A stretch of DNA of 38,832 bases from Deltaproteobacteria bacterium Ga0077550 (lineage in GTDB: Bacteria; Myxococcota_A; Polyangia; Nannocystales; Nannocystaceae). Each line of letters begins with the position of its first letter. Within the stretch, counting starts at the first letter, position 1. This document shows, piece by piece, positions 37,289 to 38,832 of the stretch. The DNA lies in assembly GCA_001464385.1 (NCBI GenBank), contig LNFB01000194.1:1-38832 (forward strand), given 5' to 3'. The translations under genes were made by a program, and so were the position numbers. Below the pieces are notes generated by a model. That model saw nothing but the letters and a program-made list of their open reading frames with translations. It did not search any database and was not told the DNA's origin.

Positions 37289-38641
37289 ATGCTCCGCGCG
37301 GCGATCCTGGGCTCGGGTGTGGGGTTCGTCGTCGCGTGCGGCGGCGGCACGGCGGCGGATCCGGGCGAGAGCTCGGGCGGCCCTGCGATGACCGGCGGCA
37401 CCGAGGCGTCGCCCGCGACGACCGGCGAGTCGACTGGCACGGGCGAGCTCCCCGGCACGGGCGACCCCGACGACACCGGCACGCCCGGCGGCCCGACCTA
37501 CGCCGAGGATGTCGCGCCGATCCTCGCGACCCACTGCTGGGGATGCCACGTCGAGGGGGGCTTCGCGCCGTTCTCCCTGGTCGACTACGACGACGTCGCG
37601 CCGATCGGCAACGCGATCGTCGCGGAGACCGCGGGGCGCCGCATGCCACCGTGGCCGATCGACAGCACCGGCGCGTGTCAGAACTTCGCCGACGCGCGGT
37701 GGCTCACCGACGACGAGCTCGCGACGATCGCCGCGTGGGTCGACGCCGGCTCCGCCCCCGGTGATCTCGCGGCGCTCCCCGAGCCCCCGGCGCCGCCGAC
37801 CCTCGGCGAGATCGACGGCACGCTCGTGCTGCCGACCTACACGCCGAGCGCAGAACCTCCGGAGCACCCGTTCGACGACTATCGCTGCTTCGTCGTCGAT
37901 CCGGGCCTGGCCGAGGGCGGCACGCTGGTCGCGTTCGAGGTCCGCCCCGGCGTGGTCGAGCAGGCCCACCACATCGTGCTGTTCTCCCTCGACAGCGACG
38001 CGGCCGTGCAGCAGGCGCTGGCCAACGACGCGCAGTCGGACGGCCCCGGCTATCGCTGCTTCGGCGACGCGGGCGTCAGCGACACGCGCATCGTCGGCGC
38101 GTGGACGCCCGGCGTGCCCGTGGTGCGGTTCCCCACCGGCACCGGCGTGGCGCTCCCGCCTGCGGCGCCGCTGGTCGTGCAGATGCACTACAACCTGGCC
38201 GGCGGCGCCCAGGCCGACGACACCGCGATCGACCTGCAGATCGACCCGACCGCGGCCCACCTCGAGTCCGTGATCTTCGTCGACGCCGATCTCGCGATCC
38301 CGCCGGGCGTCGCCGGCCACGGGGAGCAGAGCGTCACCACGTACGACGGCGCGCCGGTCGACCTGCTCGCCGTGTTCCCGCACATGCACCAGATCGGCCG
38401 CACGATGCACGTCGAGATCGCCTCGGCCGCCAACACCACCTGCGCCGCCGACGTCCCGCGCTACGAGTTCCACTGGCAGGAGCTCTACAGCTACACCGAG
38501 GGCGTGCGCCTCCTGCCCGGCGACGAGGTCACGCTGCGCTGCGGCTACGACTCGACGGGGCGCGAGGTCCCGACCACGTGGGGCGAGGGCAGCGGCGACG
38601 AGATGTGCGCGGTGGTCTTCTTCGCGCGGCCCGTGCAGTGA
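37289..38641 (+). CDS. Copper type II monooxygenase (PHM/DBH-like) lipoprotein with N-terminal c-heme domain
   Basis: 450 aa. The signal peptide ends in VVAC (lipobox Cys17), then a Gly/Thr/Glu tether to about 68. A c-heme domain spans about 70-155 (CWGCH at Cys83-Cys86-His87, with Met119 in RRMPPWPID as likely distal ligand). The monooxygenase part follows at about 170-450. Likely copper ligands are His227-His228 (AHHIVLF), His300 (VVQMHYNL), His365-x-His367 (FPHMHQIGRTMHVEI) and Met439 (DEMCAVV). PHM/DBH enzymes hydroxylate a C-H bond using ascorbate or another reductant. Here the heme domain may supply electrons instead. The substrate is unknown. This fused layout recurs in myxobacteria as I know them. 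Confidence 0.9.
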   Translation: MLRAAILGSGVGFVVACGGGTAADPGESSGGPAMTGGTEASPATTGESTGTGELPGTGDPDDTGTPGGPTYAEDVAPILATHCWGCHVEGGFAPFSLVDYDDVAPIGNAIVAETAGRRMPPWPIDSTGACQNFADARWLTDDELATIAAWVDAGSAPGDLAALPEPPAPPTLGEIDGTLVLPTYTPSAEPPEHPFDDYRCFVVDPGLAEGGTLVAFEVRPGVVEQAHHIVLFSLDSDAAVQQALANDAQSDGPGYRCFGDAGVSDTRIVGAWTPGVPVVRFPTGTGVALPPAAPLVVQMHYNLAGGAQADDTAIDLQIDPTAAHLESVIFVDADLAIPPGVAGHGEQSVTTYDGAPVDLLAVFPHMHQIGRTMHVEIASAANTTCAADVPRYEFHWQELYSYTEGVRLLPGDEVTLRCGYDSTGREVPTTWGEGSGDEMCAVVFFARPVQ

Positions 38642-38652
38642 CGCGGCCGCGG

Positions 38653-38832
38653 TCAGGCAAACAGATCGCGCCGGGCCGAGTCGCAGATCGCCTGCACCGC
38701 GGGGTGGGCGAGCCGCCGCTGGTGTGTGATCGCGTAGAAGCGCTGGCGCAGCTCGGGGAGCTCGCCGACGACCCCGACGTCGTAGCGGCGGCAGATGTCG
38801 TCGGCGATGACGGTCGGGCCGGCGAAGATGCC
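38653..38832 (-). CDS. LysR family regulator, NhaR-like, C-terminal end (5' part outside window)
   Basis: 59 codons plus stop are present. The C-terminus reads GIFAGPTVIADDICRRYDVG, then ELPELRQRFYAITHQRRLAH and PAVQAICDSARRDLF. The RFYAI..xRxLxHPAVxAI pattern is the signature end of NhaR-type LysR regulators, which activate Na+/H+ antiporter genes in response to sodium or pH. The helix-turn-helix and effector domain lie beyond the right edge, so the assignment rests on this tail. Convergent with the monooxygenase gene. Confidence 0.75.
   Translation of the reverse strand, partial: GIFAGPTVIADDICRRYDVGVVGELPELRQRFYAITHQRRLAHPAVQAICDSARRDLFA

Overview
The window is very GC-rich, with strong third-position G/C bias and long spurious antisense frames. 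Its gene content points to a myxobacterium, most likely of the Nannocystineae: several transmembrane Ser/Thr kinases, many lipoproteins with Ser/Thr/Gly/Asp-rich tethers after the lipobox Cys, a CotH-like protein, a copper type II monooxygenase fused to a c-heme domain, Uma2 and ECF sigma factors. That assignment is an inference from content and not a placement by phylogeny. I find 36 genes, two of them cut by the window edges. I see no rRNA, tRNA, CRISPR array, insertion sequence or prophage. No gene-free stretch exceeds about 230 bp.

Layout. (1) 1-10220 is a surface-polysaccharide locus beside a kinase gene. On the minus strand run a sigma factor with a membrane-spanning tail, a GT4 glycosyltransferase, a NodB-fold protein that has lost its metal ligands, and a truncated Ser/Thr kinase. 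On the plus strand, divergent from them, run a flippase, a GT2 glycosyltransferase and a Gfo/Idh/MocA-SDR fusion enzyme. (2) 10259-15401 holds a FabZ dehydratase, a TPR membrane protein, and a divergent pair made of an intact transmembrane Ser/Thr kinase and a pseudokinase with a matching C-terminal domain. (3) 15417-20142 holds a BMP-type lipoprotein, a ferritin-like diiron protein, and a divergent pair of citrate synthase paralogues, one carrying an N-terminal DNA-binding domain. (4) 20159-24834 holds a Rieske lipoprotein and a heme lipoprotein, a Uma2 nuclease, a lipid/dolichol-kinase-like membrane protein and an HTTM membrane protein. (5) 24930-28713 holds an ECF sigma/anti-sigma pair, a serine-hydrolase lipoprotein, a DinB protein and a repeat-bearing lipoprotein. 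(6) 28912-33164 holds a small exported protein, a translationally coupled TauD dioxygenase / membrane protein / SigZ-type sigma factor operon, a LysR regulator and a fatty acid hydroxylase. (7) 33212-38832 holds surface lipoproteins (CotH-like, beta-propeller, Spy-like, copper monooxygenase) and the tail of a NhaR-like regulator.

Three observations stand out. First, many start codons have a TANNNT hexamer ending 6-11 nt upstream and no obvious Shine-Dalgarno site, which suggests widespread leaderless transcription. Second, the kinase/pseudokinase pair at 11782-15401 shares an apparently matched periplasmic domain, so it is a candidate undescribed signalling module. Third, the citrate synthase pair has a near-consensus promoter and a palindrome at the start codon of the DNA-binding paralogue, which suggests a metabolic enzyme that controls its own divergent operon.
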